Positions 36,530-47,914 of a stretch of 64,000 nt of DNA are shown here, piece after piece. Source of the DNA: Epiperipatus broadwayi. Lineage: Eukaryota; Onychophora; Udeonychophora; Euonychophora; Peripatidae. The notes under the pieces were generated by a model. It saw only the letters and a program-made list of their open reading frames with translations, was not told where the DNA came from and did not search any database. Location: contig JAQFVV010000181.1 in NCBI GenBank assembly GCA_028023455.1, positions 688,001 to 752,000 of the forward strand, in the 5' to 3' direction. How positions within the stretch are numbered: position 1 is the stretch's first letter; the number at the start of each line of letters is the position of its first letter. The position numbers and the translations under genes are program-made.

Positions 36530-36785
36530 TATAAACAATGAGGATTGCCAATTACTCTACAAGCTTCGTGATAAATGCTTAGCCACAACCAGCACTTAAA
36601 ATATCTCTCTGAGGAGTGCCACAGCATGAAACCATGGTCAGGGGTTTTGGGAGGGGCTCCTGACAAAGATATTTTAAGTGCTGGCTCTGGCTAAGCATTT
36701 ATTACAAAGCTTGTAGAGGAATTGGCAATCCTCATTGTTTATAACTTACAAGCTTAAGAGATAGGGTCATGTGATCTATGACTTG
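36530..36785. repeat. Family B palindromic element
   Basis: The left arm (attactctacaagcttcgtg..agcacttaaaatatct, 36,551-36,606) is inverted at 36,659-36,725. The outermost words caatgaggattgcca and tggcaatcctcattg also pair. The centre holds a hammerhead on the plus strand. The flanks include the catgtgatctatgactt phrase, which also borders the family C units (5.37 and 5.96 kb), linking the two families. No ORF. Confidence 0.78.
36603..36645 (+). ncRNA. Type I hammerhead ribozyme candidate (family B), intact core
   Basis: AUCUCU, core CUGAGGA (36,609-36,615), stem II GUGC-CACA-GCAU, GAAA (36,628-36,631), stem III ACC-AU-GGU, triplet GUC, then AGGGGU. Stem I AUCUCU/AGGGGU pairs over 6 bp with two G-U. 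CUGAGGA satisfies the CUGANGA rule. Predicted cleavage lies between 36,639 and 36,640. Folded by eye; activity is inferred. Confidence 0.7.
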
Positions 36786-37428
36786 TATTTTGACTATTTA
36801 TGCTCTCTAGTTAATTTTTTTTTAAAAAAAACTGCTCTCTAGTTGATCATTTTCTGCAGTACATTTAATCTTCTTATATAGAATAATTAATGATAACAAT
36901 CTTAAATCACCTATATATTGTAATCTAAATTGATTTTAAAAGAACTGGCATTAATTTTATGGAATAGAGAATATTTTACTTATTTATAAAACTGTAATAA
37001 ATATTCACATGTCATAAACGTATATGTGTAATGATCAATAATACTTTTATATTAAATAAATATAGTCATATGATAATCATCAAGTCTATTTAATTAATAG
37101 TTGAACTAGTTTCTAGCTGACACTTTTAATAATTATTTATGACCATTTCCTATTGTATTTCAGATCTTTGTTATATAATTATCCAGAACAATTACAAACA
37201 GACAGTAATCTAAAATAAGTCTATATATCGTATTGCAAAGTGATTATGAAAGAATTGTTATTAATTTTATAAAGTAGAGATATTTCTTCATTTTATAGTT
37301 GTATAATAAATAATCATTTAGAGTTATAAAATGAGGAAACATGTCTACTTTATAAAATTAATAATAGCCCTTTCAAAATAAATTTACATAACAATACATA
37401 GACTGATTAACTAAAAGGAAATCATTTG
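36786..37428. other. AT-rich noncoding DNA
   Basis: Nothing identifiable. Short internal near-repeats include ttttataaagtagagatatttc. Confidence 0.5.
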
Positions 37429-37429
37429 A

Positions 37430-37630
37430 TTCCTCTTGGAGGCATAAACAAAACGAGCATGGCAAATTCTTAATGCTCACTTCATATGTTCTTCATCACT
37501 AAAGCTGTTATTACTATGTGATTATTCATATAGTATGCAAACATGGATGGGATGCTCACCAACATGTATTAGTCCACACAGTGAATTTATTTACTCTTAC
37601 CTATGAGTTTATGATGAAGAAACATCATTA
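37430..37630 (+). repeat. Dispersed repeat E, copy 1
   Basis: The stretch from gattcctcttggaggcata to atgggatgctcaccaacatg matches 59,140-59,300 over about 160 bp, including the long shared phrase around ctgttattactatgtgatta and ttcatatagtat. No ORF. The second copy ends in a TGATGATGATGATAA tail. Confidence 0.7.
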
Positions 37631-37795
37631 TATTTCTTCTCAGTTTCCTGAAATATCAGTTGAGTTTTCTTGAAGGCAGAATGAATGTGTGTGTGAATAA
37701 AAAAATAGATATTTACAATCACGACAGACAAAAATAAATTATGGCCTTTATTCCCAAGAGACTATAAAATCACCAGCCAAGGCACCAGATAGTAA

Positions 37796-38110
37796 ATGAA
37801 GACAAAGGGTAAGAATCTCCTGATTATGAATCCAGACTGTCATTTGATGATGACCTTTTATTTAGGAACTTATAACTGCAGATCACTTTCAACTAAAGGG
37901 AGATTGCAAAAATTGGAGGAAGAATTGCCTAATATTAAATGGGATATTATTGGATTTTGTGAAATTAGAAGAAAAGGTGAAGAGACAATTGATTTAAAAA
38001 GTGGATATGGACTGTACTACAAAGTCACAAACATTGGAAGCACAAGTGGAGTAGGATCATTATAAATAAAAAGTAAAAAAAAAAATATTGTGAAGATTTA
38101 TGGTGTATTA
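37796..38110 (+). pseudogene. RTE-type LINE, N-terminal endonuclease fragment
   Basis: Frame 37,796-38,065 contains LGTYNCRSLSTKGRLQKLE (the N-terminal strand with the conserved Asn), WDIIGFCEIRRKGEE (catalytic Glu) and SGYGLYYK. This is the start of the APE-like endonuclease that nicks target DNA in RTE elements. A stop replaces the expected continuation after SGVG; the same homology can be followed a little further (NIVKIYGV..). It is the only 5' part of an RTE element in the window and is broken. Confidence 0.82.
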
Positions 38111-38199
38111 AATGGAGTGGCAAAATCAATTATTCAATAATCAACAATAATTGTTCGTAAAAAATCTAAAATACTGTATTCATATTATAAAACAAAAAA

Positions 38200-39619
38200 T
38201 AAACAAAGACAAGTTGTGCTGGGAATAAGGCATTAAGGATGTGTCAACTTTTAGGATATTCCAGGGAACAATATTGCATTGTTGGTGATGTATCCAGTTA
38301 TAATCATATTGAAAATAATAAGTTTATTGCATATAAAAAAATTTAAGATTAATAAAATGGAGAATGAAAATAAAAAAAATGAAAAGCAGCAGGAAATAAT
38401 GGAAGCAAACACTTCAGAAACAAACTATAAAGAAGATAGTTTAAAGACTTCTGATATGGATAATGTCCATTTTGATAGTGATTCATACAAACAAATAAAG
38501 CATAAAAACATTAACAAAGAGATAAAAATGCAAGTGAGTATTATAACATCATCACAGTTGGATATGATACATATGAGGAGCACATTATTAAAACAGATGG
38601 AGCAAATAACTCAAACTAAGTATAATAATCAAAAGATGGATGGAGCAAATAAACCAAACTATGGAAAATAATCAAAAGCAGATGGAGAAAATGAATAAAA
38701 CTATGCAAGACAACCAAAAGCATATGCAACATAATCAAAAACAGATGGAAAATTGAGATTAGAACATAATCAAAAATAAATAAAATTAAGATTGATGAAG
38801 CCAATGAATTTAATTATGGAAGGTAAGCAAAAATGGATTTTATGATTTTTTGCAAACCATTCAAAACAGAGCAAAAAATAGATAATTTAAAGCAAGTAGT
38901 CAAAGAGGTAAAAAAATGAGCAATTACAACTTCAAGAAGAAACAGTGGATCAAATCATGGACAATAAATATGCTCAATTGTCTTTCAAGTTAGAGAATGA
39001 ACCAAAAATATTTAATGAACTTTTAATTGAATCAGAACCAAAACTAATGAAGGAAAATATATAAATGAAGTATCACCATTTATAAATAAAAGACCAAAGG
39101 GTCAGTGATAAATCTGATTGCATTGAAACAAGTATATGACAATGAACTAAAACTATTGAAAAAATTGAAAACAAATAACTTTAAACTAACAATCAAAATA
39201 CATGAATGTAAGCCTAAATGCCCATAAAAAAGTCGGATGAATCAAGAGAATATCATGTAAGATATCCATGGCCAGCTATAATATCACAACTGAATAAACA
39301 TATACAAATGAAAACAGAGTATAAATCCCCAAAACAAAATGGAATTATTGTTAAGACAAAAATTGAAGACTTGTCTCTCATGCTGATTAATCTATTGGAT
39401 AAAGAAATTCAACAGTATGAATTAAATATTGAATCTATGTATATAAAACCTTTTTATGTTCTTAATATGCATGTGGGTGTATTGCATTTAGAGAGAGTTG
39501 CACAGAAGAAGAATTTCATTGAATGTCAACTTTATTTACAGCTGGGAAGAAAGAAAACAGAATGTTCTCTTACAATAATTACTTCTCCAGAACTAAGCAC
39601 ACAAAAATCTCCCAGATAG
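38200..39619 (+). pseudogene. Decayed coding sequence with repetitive coiled coil, possibly a retroelement gag
   Basis: Several frames are joined by apparent frameshifts. 38,222-38,335 gives CAGNKALRMCQLLGYSREQY. 38,357-38,671 gives an E/K/N-rich frame. In the next frame, 38,640-38,756 gives a heptad-like repeat of NQKQMEKMNKTM units, i.e. a coiled coil. 38,960-39,060 gives YAQLSFKLENEPKIFNELLI. The last open piece, 39,218-39,619 (133 codons), has no domain I recognise. Basic, coiled-coil-rich proteins with NQKQM repeats occur in gag proteins of invertebrate LTR elements, but no zinc knuckle, protease or RT is visible, so this is a guess. Its position directly after the LINE fragment may be coincidental. 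Confidence 0.45.
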
Positions 39620-40435
39620 ACTTTATTATCTACCTGTAGCTGCTCTTCCCAATGTTTAGTAGTTATTTTTCAAGAGAGGATTGTATTTCAATATTTTATG
39701 ATTATTTTCAAGCTTAGCTAGTTTATCTTGATCTCTGGAGAGGATCTTTTCTGTGGTATATCTTTTTTCTGTTTGTTGAGACCTTGTCCACACATATATT
39801 TCCCATGAGAAAGGTATTGGAATATGCCATTATATATTACCAATCATATAGTTGTTGCTCTGAGGAGCCTTTCTTCTTTTCTCTCCCATGCAGATATTTA
39901 GTTATATTCCACAATGTAAGGTGAAGTTATGAATGTATTAAGATTGTCACGGTAGTGATAAGGTCAAATTTTGAAGTATATAGCCACTTCAGGGACACAT
40001 TTCTATCCATAGTGTTTAGTTAAGTGAAATAATGTATGTATTGTACTGTTATGCCTTGCCAGAAGTTTACAAGAAAACCAACAAATATGTTAGTAATTTA
40101 AGGTTTATTTGCATGAATAGCATAATAAGAAATGCATGTATGCAATATTATCATTATCACCATACAGAAGTAGTTCACCAATGGATTGATACGATAATTA
40201 AAGAGTTAAAGTAATTTGTTATGTAGACATGGGCAAAATCTAGTATATTGTGTGCATACCTTCTGAAGTGTTTTCCCATGTTTTTATTGTTAAGTAAATA
40301 AAGCCAGACTGTAATTTTCTTATTTGTGTTTTATATAATAATGAATATTACCATAACACTTTGCTGGTAAAAATTCAATGATCTGTCAGTTAAGATTTAA
40401 TTTTTTTTAATTTTAGTTTTCTTGAAATGCATAAA
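39620..40435. other. AT-rich noncoding DNA
   Basis: Nothing identifiable; the 60-codon ORF at 40,032-40,214 has no features. Confidence 0.5.
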
Positions 40436-40436
40436 T

Positions 40437-40968
40437 TAATTTAATAAGCAATACAGGGTACATTAGCACAGACTTTCACATGACCCACCACTCTCCATTC
40501 TATCTAATAACACTGATACATCCAAACACATATATGTTGAAAAGATAAACAATCACCAATATGTACATGTGGGGTTCAGATGGGCTTAGGGCAACATGGG
40601 TGTGACAAGAATCTCGGCCTCAGGGTGGCCTTTGAGCATTCCATCATCAGATTTTCAATTGGATGGATGGTTGAAGAGTTGGAGTGTGGAGTAGATTGAA
40701 GCCTGTCCATTAAAGTATGAGGATTGTCTATCTTAATATATATCTGAGCACTTATAATATATATGTGGAGATGATAATCTGGACCAACTGATGATTGCTG
40801 TTTTAGCATGAAATACGTATATTGGTGATTGTTTATCTTTTCAACATATATGTGTTTGGGTGTATCAGTGTTATTAGATAGAGTGGAGAGTGGTGGGTCA
40901 TGTGAAAGTCTGTGCTCATATACCCATATATATAGACACAGGTATATAATAAGCCTGTGTTTCAGTTA
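40437..40968 (+). repeat. R1-family monomer, foldback copy
   Basis: 40,440-40,565 (minus-sense R1 end: agcacagactttcacatgac..aaacaatcaccaatat) is inverted at 40,825-40,925. Between them lies the rest of one R1 unit in plus-strand sense, including caagaatctcggcctcaggg and ggagtgtggagtagattgaa. The ribozyme here is in sense on the plus strand. The unit thus occurs both in tandem (20.3 kb) and as a hairpin. Confidence 0.8.
40772..40837 (+). ncRNA. Type I hammerhead candidate (R1), core intact
   Basis: GAUAAUC, bulge UGG, ACCAA, core CUGAUGA (40,787-40,793), UGCU-GUUUU-AGCA stem II with one U-U mismatch at its base, GAAA (40,810-40,813), AUA-CG-UAU stem III, AUA triplet, then UUGGU and GAUUG. 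Stem I is ACCAA/UUGGU plus the distal AAUC/GAUU helix. Predicted cleavage is at 40,821/40,822. Confidence 0.65.
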
Positions 40969-43900
40969 TAATAAGCAATAGTAGTTTTCTGGACATAAAA
41001 GTGTATCTTAGATATATTTTTATTTTATTATATTTGCAGAGATTGTTTTTTTTTAATACATGATTATTTTATAAAAAAAGCATAGCCTGAAAAATATGTT
41101 AAAAGTAAGTTAGCAGAATAATGAAGTAGTCTTACTTTAAAATGAGTGTCATAAAATATATCACCCAAATATTTGTAAGTAATTGAGAATCTTTGCAAGT
41201 GTGTAGGTGATTATGTTATCCCTTATTTCTATTACATCCTGTATAATAAAATAGCATTTATGTTTGCAGATGAGCTTTCTTTGTCAGAATAAAGTTTGTA
41301 AAATGTAAATGTGATGTTCAATGTTAATAAATGTATTTACTATTATTAGAATTTAATCTTTGTTGTAATATATGATTTCTTGCATTCTGAATTCTTAATT
41401 ATATTACAGAAATCTTGGTAAATCAGCTAATCAATTTATAATCACAGATCCAAATTTAAAAATGCATAGGGTACATAAGTATTACAATTTCAAAGATTGA
41501 AGTTTGCTTTTGAAAAAATCAAATATTTACTAGATTTTATTTTGAATTCATCATACATTTCAAACTGAATATTATTTATTATTTTACAAATAAAAATTAC
41601 ATTATTCATCATAAACTGATTTTAGATTGTGTTATTGATGAGTATTAGAATATAAAAAGGTACCCTTTCTTTCTAGTTACTACAATGTTATCCTAGAGGA
41701 AAACTTTGATTTTTCAAATTTATGTTTTGGTTAAATATGATTATTAGTTAATTTAAATATTTTTTTAATTAATTGTTGTTGTTATTATAATATATTAGAA
41801 TACATTAGACTGTAAGAGAAATGTATGTCTTCTTTAGTCTACTAGGATTTCATTCATCTATTCAACCTGAGATCAGTATATATATTATTTTATGATAATA
41901 TATATTAATATACCTGAGATCAGTATATATATTATTTTATGATAATTCAAATTAATTTTATTTTTGCAAAAGTCAATAGTGTGCTATTAAGAAACCCATT
42001 ATAGTTCATTAATAAGAAAAGTACATTAGCTTATACTCTAGAAGAATATTTCAGATCAGATCATAACAATAAAATGGATTGGTGATCAACATTGATTTTT
42101 CAATATATTTTAAGAAAGAATAACAGAAAAATTAATTATAAGATTTTATATGACATGTAAACTATGTATGCTACTTGGGAGATGCATTTTAATATGGAAG
42201 GTTGATTTAGAGAGTAATGTATAAGAATGTGTGAGGTTTCTCCTCTTCTTAATTTATTCGTTTATGTTATAAAATATGCATTTGTCATTTATTTAGGTTC
42301 TCTTGTATTTTAATGCATGTCTCTGTAGTAAATTTTGTTATAATTAATAATTCACTGAGCTTAGCTGTAGGATTCTATTGTCATCATGATGCTGGAGATG
42401 TTAAGAGTCTTTGGCAGTTTTCATATTTAGTTAGAGCTGATTGCATTCATTATTAGTTTTTTTTTAAATGTAGAATATATATATATATAGTAATTATAAC
42501 AAACCTGATGTATCTTAGATTGGTTAAGTCACAAAGCTGCAGAAAAAATAAAAATGTTTAAAAACTCATGTGAACTAACTATTAGTTATACAAACTGTCA
42601 TTTGTATAGATTTGCATATATGTGTGCCACTTGAGTAAATTGCCTAAAAAATTAAAATTAAAGTTAATTTTTATAAATATCAGTAAATATTTCATAAACT
42701 AGCTTTGTAATAAATGTGAAAGAATAAAATGATAGAATACACTGTAAAAGAAAAATGGTTTTGATATATGAAAGAATTTGAGATGAATTGAATTGTGTAG
42801 TTATAAAAATCTTTAGCATTTTAAATTCTTTTTAGTTTGCTTATTTTAAATTTAGTTTTATATAAAATCTCCCCCATTTTTATAGTAAATCTAATAGTGG
42901 ATTTAAATTTAATATTAAAATGTTGCAATTAATAAACATATTGCTCTATAATTAACGATTGGCAAGGAATTTTCTTTCTTCCTATATTATAATGCAGATA
43001 AAGAAAGAGAAAGGGAGAGAGAAATCTATTTTTCTCTTTCATATATTTATGTATCAAAATATAATATTAGTTGTAAATTTGTTTCCACAACATGTTTGAA
43101 AGTGAATGAAGAAAATGTTTTTCAAAAAATATGTTGTTATAATGATGCAATGGTCAAATTTTTCCTAACTGGTGATGTATATATGTTGTTTAAAAACATG
43201 TTTGAACAACATTAATAGGTATAAATATGTCTGAAACAGGAAACTGAGCATTTTTATTCCATATTGCCCTGCATTCCCATCCAATCTACATTTGAAGCAC
43301 TGTTGCAGTGATCCATGCTGAGGAGAGAAACAACTACTGATTAAAAGTGTTTTATACCTAACTTGGATAGCTGAATTTTACTGTTTTTAAAAGTACTTTT
43401 CAATACTCCAGTCATAACAGACAGTCTAATGACTTTATCTAGCAAAAAACTTTTTACAATGTTTGGTTAGGCAAAAAAAACACCTTCCTAAATGATTTGA
43501 AAATGCAATCAGATTCAGAAACTAATGCTGAAGTTTGTATAACCAGCTAGTACCTGGTTAATATGCCATGAAGGAAAAAATGAACACTGCCATAAGAACA
43601 ACCCAAGACCTGCTAATATTATATGTTTATATAACATCATGAATGCTCTCTAGCATCATCAGTCCCTGAGAAGTAACATCTTCAGAGCAATTGATGAAGA
43701 CAACAAGAAATGAATTTAAATAATGATATCTGCACAAAACCATGGTAACTGTTTTAATATTTAGTATGGTAAGATTGTATCATTAAAAATACTATAAGGC
43801 TTTAAACTTAAACCTAAACTTAAATTAAAAATACATTTCATTACTATATTTTAATATTTTGTATAGTATATATGCAACAGTTTTATTTATTCATTATTAA

Positions 43901-44504
43901 AAAACTATTTTTTATTAATCCATTTAGTCTGTGATAGAGTGGATGCCTAAAGGAGCTTGAAAGTCTTTGTTCAAATCACCTAAAATTGATTTCAACTCCA
44001 AGTATATGAATTATGCTTGTATTTCAAAAATTAGTTTGTGTCTGTAACTCAATTCAATTATTATGCTTTCAACACACATATGTTAGGTAATATCCACAAC
44101 CCTGAGAAATCATGCAATCCACTGAGGAAAATGCAGAGATGGTGGTAATAATTTGTAATTGATGATGATCATTCCTTTAAATGTTTTCCAAAAGTAAACT
44201 TTCTTTTTTAGAAGGTTGATGTATTTGAGTTTCATTTTTATGGAAACCTAAAAACAAATAAAATACTTTTAACTTATAAATCATCATTATCACATTGGTT
44301 AATATTTGTTGTGTTTGATCTGAATTACAGGTTTCAGACTCAAACCAACAGTGATATCAATAAAAATATGAACACTTGAAGTTAATATGTATAATTTATT
44401 ACAACAATATACATACATATTATATAATCAATAAATACAATTTTATGTAAATAAATGTAGTTAATACTGCACTGGTCATGCTGGATTCCTTCCAGTTCTA
44501 TATA
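40969..44504. other. AT-rich noncoding DNA
   Basis: No gene identified. 41,866-41,946 is a direct duplication of a 47-bp block (cctgagatcagtatatatat). The interval 43,230-43,720 is less AT-rich and might be older unique sequence, but it has no ORF with recognisable content. Confidence 0.55.
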
Positions 44505-44840
44505 TTAGCTTACCTCATGAGTTTTAGTGAAGTCTCTTCTGGCTGTACTTGATAGCTTGCTTTGTGTTCTAGTCATGACTCTTCTGGTTGTACTAGACAG
44601 CTTGACTTGAGAGGCTGTAGTCTTAGCAACTTCTAGTCCTATCATGGACTTGCCTCTTTGCATAGACATATCAATAGTGGCTATAGTGGAAATACCTTCA
44701 CTGTTGGCAGTGGTTTCAATTGAGAGCACATTGTCATTTAGGTCAGACAGAAATTCTCTGGTTTTCCTCCAACAAGGCTTACTATTTATTGCCAGGTCCC
44801 TTACCTTAGTGGCAGCAATCAGATTCAGAGAGCATCATTG
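44505..44840 (-). CDS. Unidentified small ORF with an internal repeat
   Basis: The frame is open for about 110 codons from a TGA near 44,840. The first Met is at 44,729, giving 74 residues. The C-terminal half contains two similar segments, KLSSTTRRVMTRTQS and KLSSTARRDFTKTHE, a tandem duplication of about 15 residues, rich in Ser/Thr/Arg. The local base composition is clearly less AT-biased than its surroundings, which makes a chance ORF less likely. No signal peptide, transmembrane segment or known domain is visible. It could be an exon, part of a decayed element, or chance. A minisatellite starts about 30 bp to its right. Confidence 0.3.
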
Positions 44841-44869
44841 TCTACTAGACCATACTAACTAATCATATA

Positions 44870-45056
44870 TTTGTTCACATGTTTACACATTGACCATCAT
44901 TATGTTTTACTCTTTGGGCATGTTGGTTAGACACATGTTTACATATTGTTTATCCACATGTTCACACAGTGGTTATCCACATGCTCACACATTGGTTATC
45001 CACATGCTCATACATTGGTTATCCACATGTTTACACATTGGTTAGCAACAATGAGT
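44870..45056. repeat. Minisatellite, 23-bp unit
   Basis: Units of the form cacatgctcacacattggttatc follow one another at least five times in exact 23-bp register, with more diverged units at the left end. Confidence 0.88.
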
Positions 45057-45294
45057 GCTCAATCCAATTAAATAAAAAAGGAAGCTGAACTAGTTCAGTT
45101 CTGAAGGCAAAGTCAGACATGACTGTATTATTATATACATGAATGAATCTCATTTTTTTATTTGAATTTTATTAACCATTGAATTTTTATATTTATTTGT
45201 ATCAAAACTTATATTGAATATATCATTATATGTCATTGATTCTGGTTTCAAACCCACATAATAAAAAACATCACTACTATATATGTGTATGTAT

Positions 45295-45640
45295 AAGGAC
45301 TTGAATACAGAATTTTAAACTTCCCACAGCTATTCAATCCATCTTATTCAACTGATACACATAACCACATACATATGAAAAAGATAAATGATCTCCAATA
45401 TACATATTTCATGATGAACCAGTATACATCAGTTGTTACAGATCAACATCTCCCACCCATATATATAATCACTGCTCACTTTATATTAAGATAGCAAATC
45501 TTCAAACTTTAATGGACAAGCTTCAATCTTCCCCACTCTTCAACTCTTCAGCCATTTATATCATTGAAAATCTGAGCTGAAGAGTTGAAGAGTGGGGAAG
45601 ATTGAAGCTTGTCCATTAAAGTTTGAAGACATTTCTATTC
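45295..45640 (-). repeat. R1-related element with inverted 3' part
   Basis: It resembles the copy at 2.8 kb (ggacttgaatacagaattt.. tgatctccaatatacatatt) and ends in an inverted repeat: tcttcaaactttaatggac..cttcaatcttccccac is repeated inversely from 45,575. The R1 hammerhead site (minus, 45,387-45,445) reads CUGAUGU instead of CUGAUGA but keeps GAAA; probably inactive. Confidence 0.65.
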
Positions 45641-45757
45641 ACATATATGTTGTCATGTATATCAGTTATATAAAATGGATTGGATTGCTGTGGGAAGTTT
45701 AAAAATCTGTGTTCAAGTCCTTGTAATTACATTATGCAATCTTATGATTTGAGAAAG

Positions 45758-45804
45758 AGACGCTCTGAGGAAGCTACTTGATATTGTGCTGAAACATCAG
45801 CATT
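45758..45804 (+). ncRNA. Hammerhead-like motif with minimal stem III
   Basis: ACGCU, core CUGAGGA (45,765-45,771), an AGC...GCU stem II with a long loop, GAAA (45,791-45,794), C-AUC and AGCAU. ACGCU/AGCAU forms stem I with one C-A mismatch. Reading AUC as a decayed GUC restores the GAAACGUC form of PLE hammerheads. It is not obviously part of families A-D or R1. Confidence 0.5.
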
Positions 45805-45849
45805 TAGCTTTTTCATTACATGGAATATCCTGCAAATAGTAATAATAAT

Positions 45850-45999
45850 ATGATATATATATATATATATATATATATTAGTTTATTTAAGCATGAGAGC
45901 TATGGTGACATGATTGACTTAGGATAGCCAATTATCTGTTGACTCTTATAGTTCTAAAGAGGGAGCGTGGCTAAAAGAATATGGCTATGAGACATTTAA

Positions 46000-46047
<48 letters not shown>
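45850..46047. repeat. Two (AT)n microsatellites
   Basis: (AT)n at 45,854-45,878 and 46,002-46,046, the second abutting the tail of the RTE element. Confidence 0.9.
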
Positions 46048-46051
<4 letters not shown>

Positions 46052-46779
46052 CATCATCATCAATAACCATTATCAATCCACTGCAGGATGAAGGTCTCTC
46101 CAAGTTCAATCCATCTTTTCCTATCTTTAGCTTCTCTTCTCCACATCACTCCTGCACATTTTCTTATTTCAACAATCCATCTCACATGTGGTCTCTTTCT
46201 GGGTCTTTTACAATCTCTTGGAATCCAGTTTAAAATTTCAATTGTCCATCTATTATCATCTCTTCTAGCAACATGTCCAGCCCAACTCCACTTCAGTCTT
46301 TTAATTTTTTCAATGAGGTCAGTAACACCTGTTTGTTCTCTTACTCATATATTGCGTTTTTGATTCCATCTTGTTACTCCCAACATGCATCTCTCCATAC
46401 TTCTTTGAGTGGTATGAAGTCTCTGTATTGCTCTTCTATTAAAGTGTCCAAGTCTCAGACCCATAAGTAAGAACTGGTAAACACATTTATTTAAAACCTT
46501 CCTTTTCAAACACATAGCCATATTTCCTTTTAGTATCAAATTATTTCTACCAAAAGCACTCCAACCAAGTTTAATTCTATGATTAATTTCATCCATTATG
46601 TTTCCATCTGTATTAATAATCTGACCAAGGTATTTGTAACACTCCTTCTAATTCATCATAATCAATCTTTATTTTCGTATTTTGAACAAATCGATTTAAC
46701 ATTACTTTAGACTTTTTAACATTTATCTTTAGTCCTACTTTCCTACTTTCATCTGATAACTCCTGCAATATTTCCTTAT
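46048..46779 (-). pseudogene. RTE-type LINE, 3' RT fragment, 5'-truncated
   Basis: The minus-strand translation starts in LQELSDES-K-GLKIN-KKSKVM, after the FADD box, and runs through MDEINHRIKLGWSAFGRNNL, CLKRKVLNKCV, MERCMLGVTRWNQKR, VREQTGVTDLIEKIK, WAGH-ARRDDNRWT and PRDCKRPRKRP to a TGATGATGATG tail next to an (AT)n. A frameshift lies near the VYQFLLMGLRL segment, a stop after KRNI, and another frame change near 46,640. Closely similar to the 14.7-kb copy. No catalytic aspartates are present because the insertion starts downstream of them. Confidence 0.88.
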
Positions 46780-47910
46780 CATATTATCAATTATATATTG
46801 AAACAGTAAGATTCGTATTCGAATCTTAAGTTTCACCTTTTTCTGTCGTCTCTCACTGACCGGTCTATCCCGCCCAAATTTAAACTTTTGGTATCGAATT
46901 GTGTGTGTAGCAATATTAAAAATGTATAAATATATGTAAAACTCAACATAAACACGCACACATTTCGATCTCAAATTAAAGGCACTAAATAAGGATAAAA
47001 TAATATAATTTAGATTTCTTTTAGTTATATAATTTTGTATAATTTTAATCATTTATTTTGGATTATAAAGTTCGTATTTATTGCTTTGTTTAAATTCCGT
47101 TTAATAATAATTCTAAAAAAATCTGATGTAATATTTAATTAAAAGTTAAAATAATCTTATGTTCCCTTTTTGTCTTTGAAATTTAAAAGCATCGGTCAGT
47201 GATAGATAATAGATTAATTAAAGAAAAATTCCCCAAAATGTAATTAGTAAATATAAAATGTAAACAATAGAACGGCAGCTTTCTTTATAATTAAAACCAA
47301 CAAAATGCATTGATTATCCTCAGGGCAGATTAAGTAGAACCTAAAAATACCTTAACAAAAATGTGAAAGATCAAAATAAGAAAAGAGGCCATCTTAGACT
47401 GGCTGGAGACATTCACTTAAACTTTAGCTTTGCTCTCGATCACTGAGAGTCTCCAAAATGAATTGTTCCTGCCCAGGTATGACCGAGTAAAAGCATCTAG
47501 ATTATTCTCCATCGGGAGGTGGCTTATTGGATGCCGAACTTTCCATTGCCCATCATAAATTCACCATGAAGATCTGCTGCCTGAAATAAATGAGAAAGCT
47601 GCTGCTGCTGTTAAAATAAATGAAATGCCTAAATACAAGAAAGAACTGCTAATCACGAACCTTTTGCTACTAAACTAATGGAATCAGAAAACTTCTTATA
47701 AAACAGGTACCTGTCTGTGTTCAAACTCTAGAGTACTCTAATAATATGCTATAGGTCTTCTTCATACTACTTATCTAAATTATAAAATGTAAAAACTACC
47801 ATATGTATAACTAAAACTGAATAATTAACTTAATGTGTAAATTTCTCTAATAATCTAGCTTACCTCATTCTATCTTTCTTGGGTGCGTATTTCTAAAATC
47901 TACATTTTAT
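46780..47910. other. Noncoding DNA, part of it less AT-rich
   Basis: No gene found. 46,800-46,980 and 47,390-47,610 have clearly higher GC and CpG than most of the window, but no long frame, splice-bounded exon or RNA fold could be established. Confidence 0.45.
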
Positions 47911-47914
47911 CTAT

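Noticed and set aside
39218-39619. 133-codon ORF as a reverse transcriptase fragment
   Set aside because: No FADD/YxDD-like or other RT motif could be aligned; left as unidentified.
44870-45056. Minisatellite as a CRISPR array
   Set aside because: The 23-bp units are contiguous without spacers and the genome is eukaryotic.
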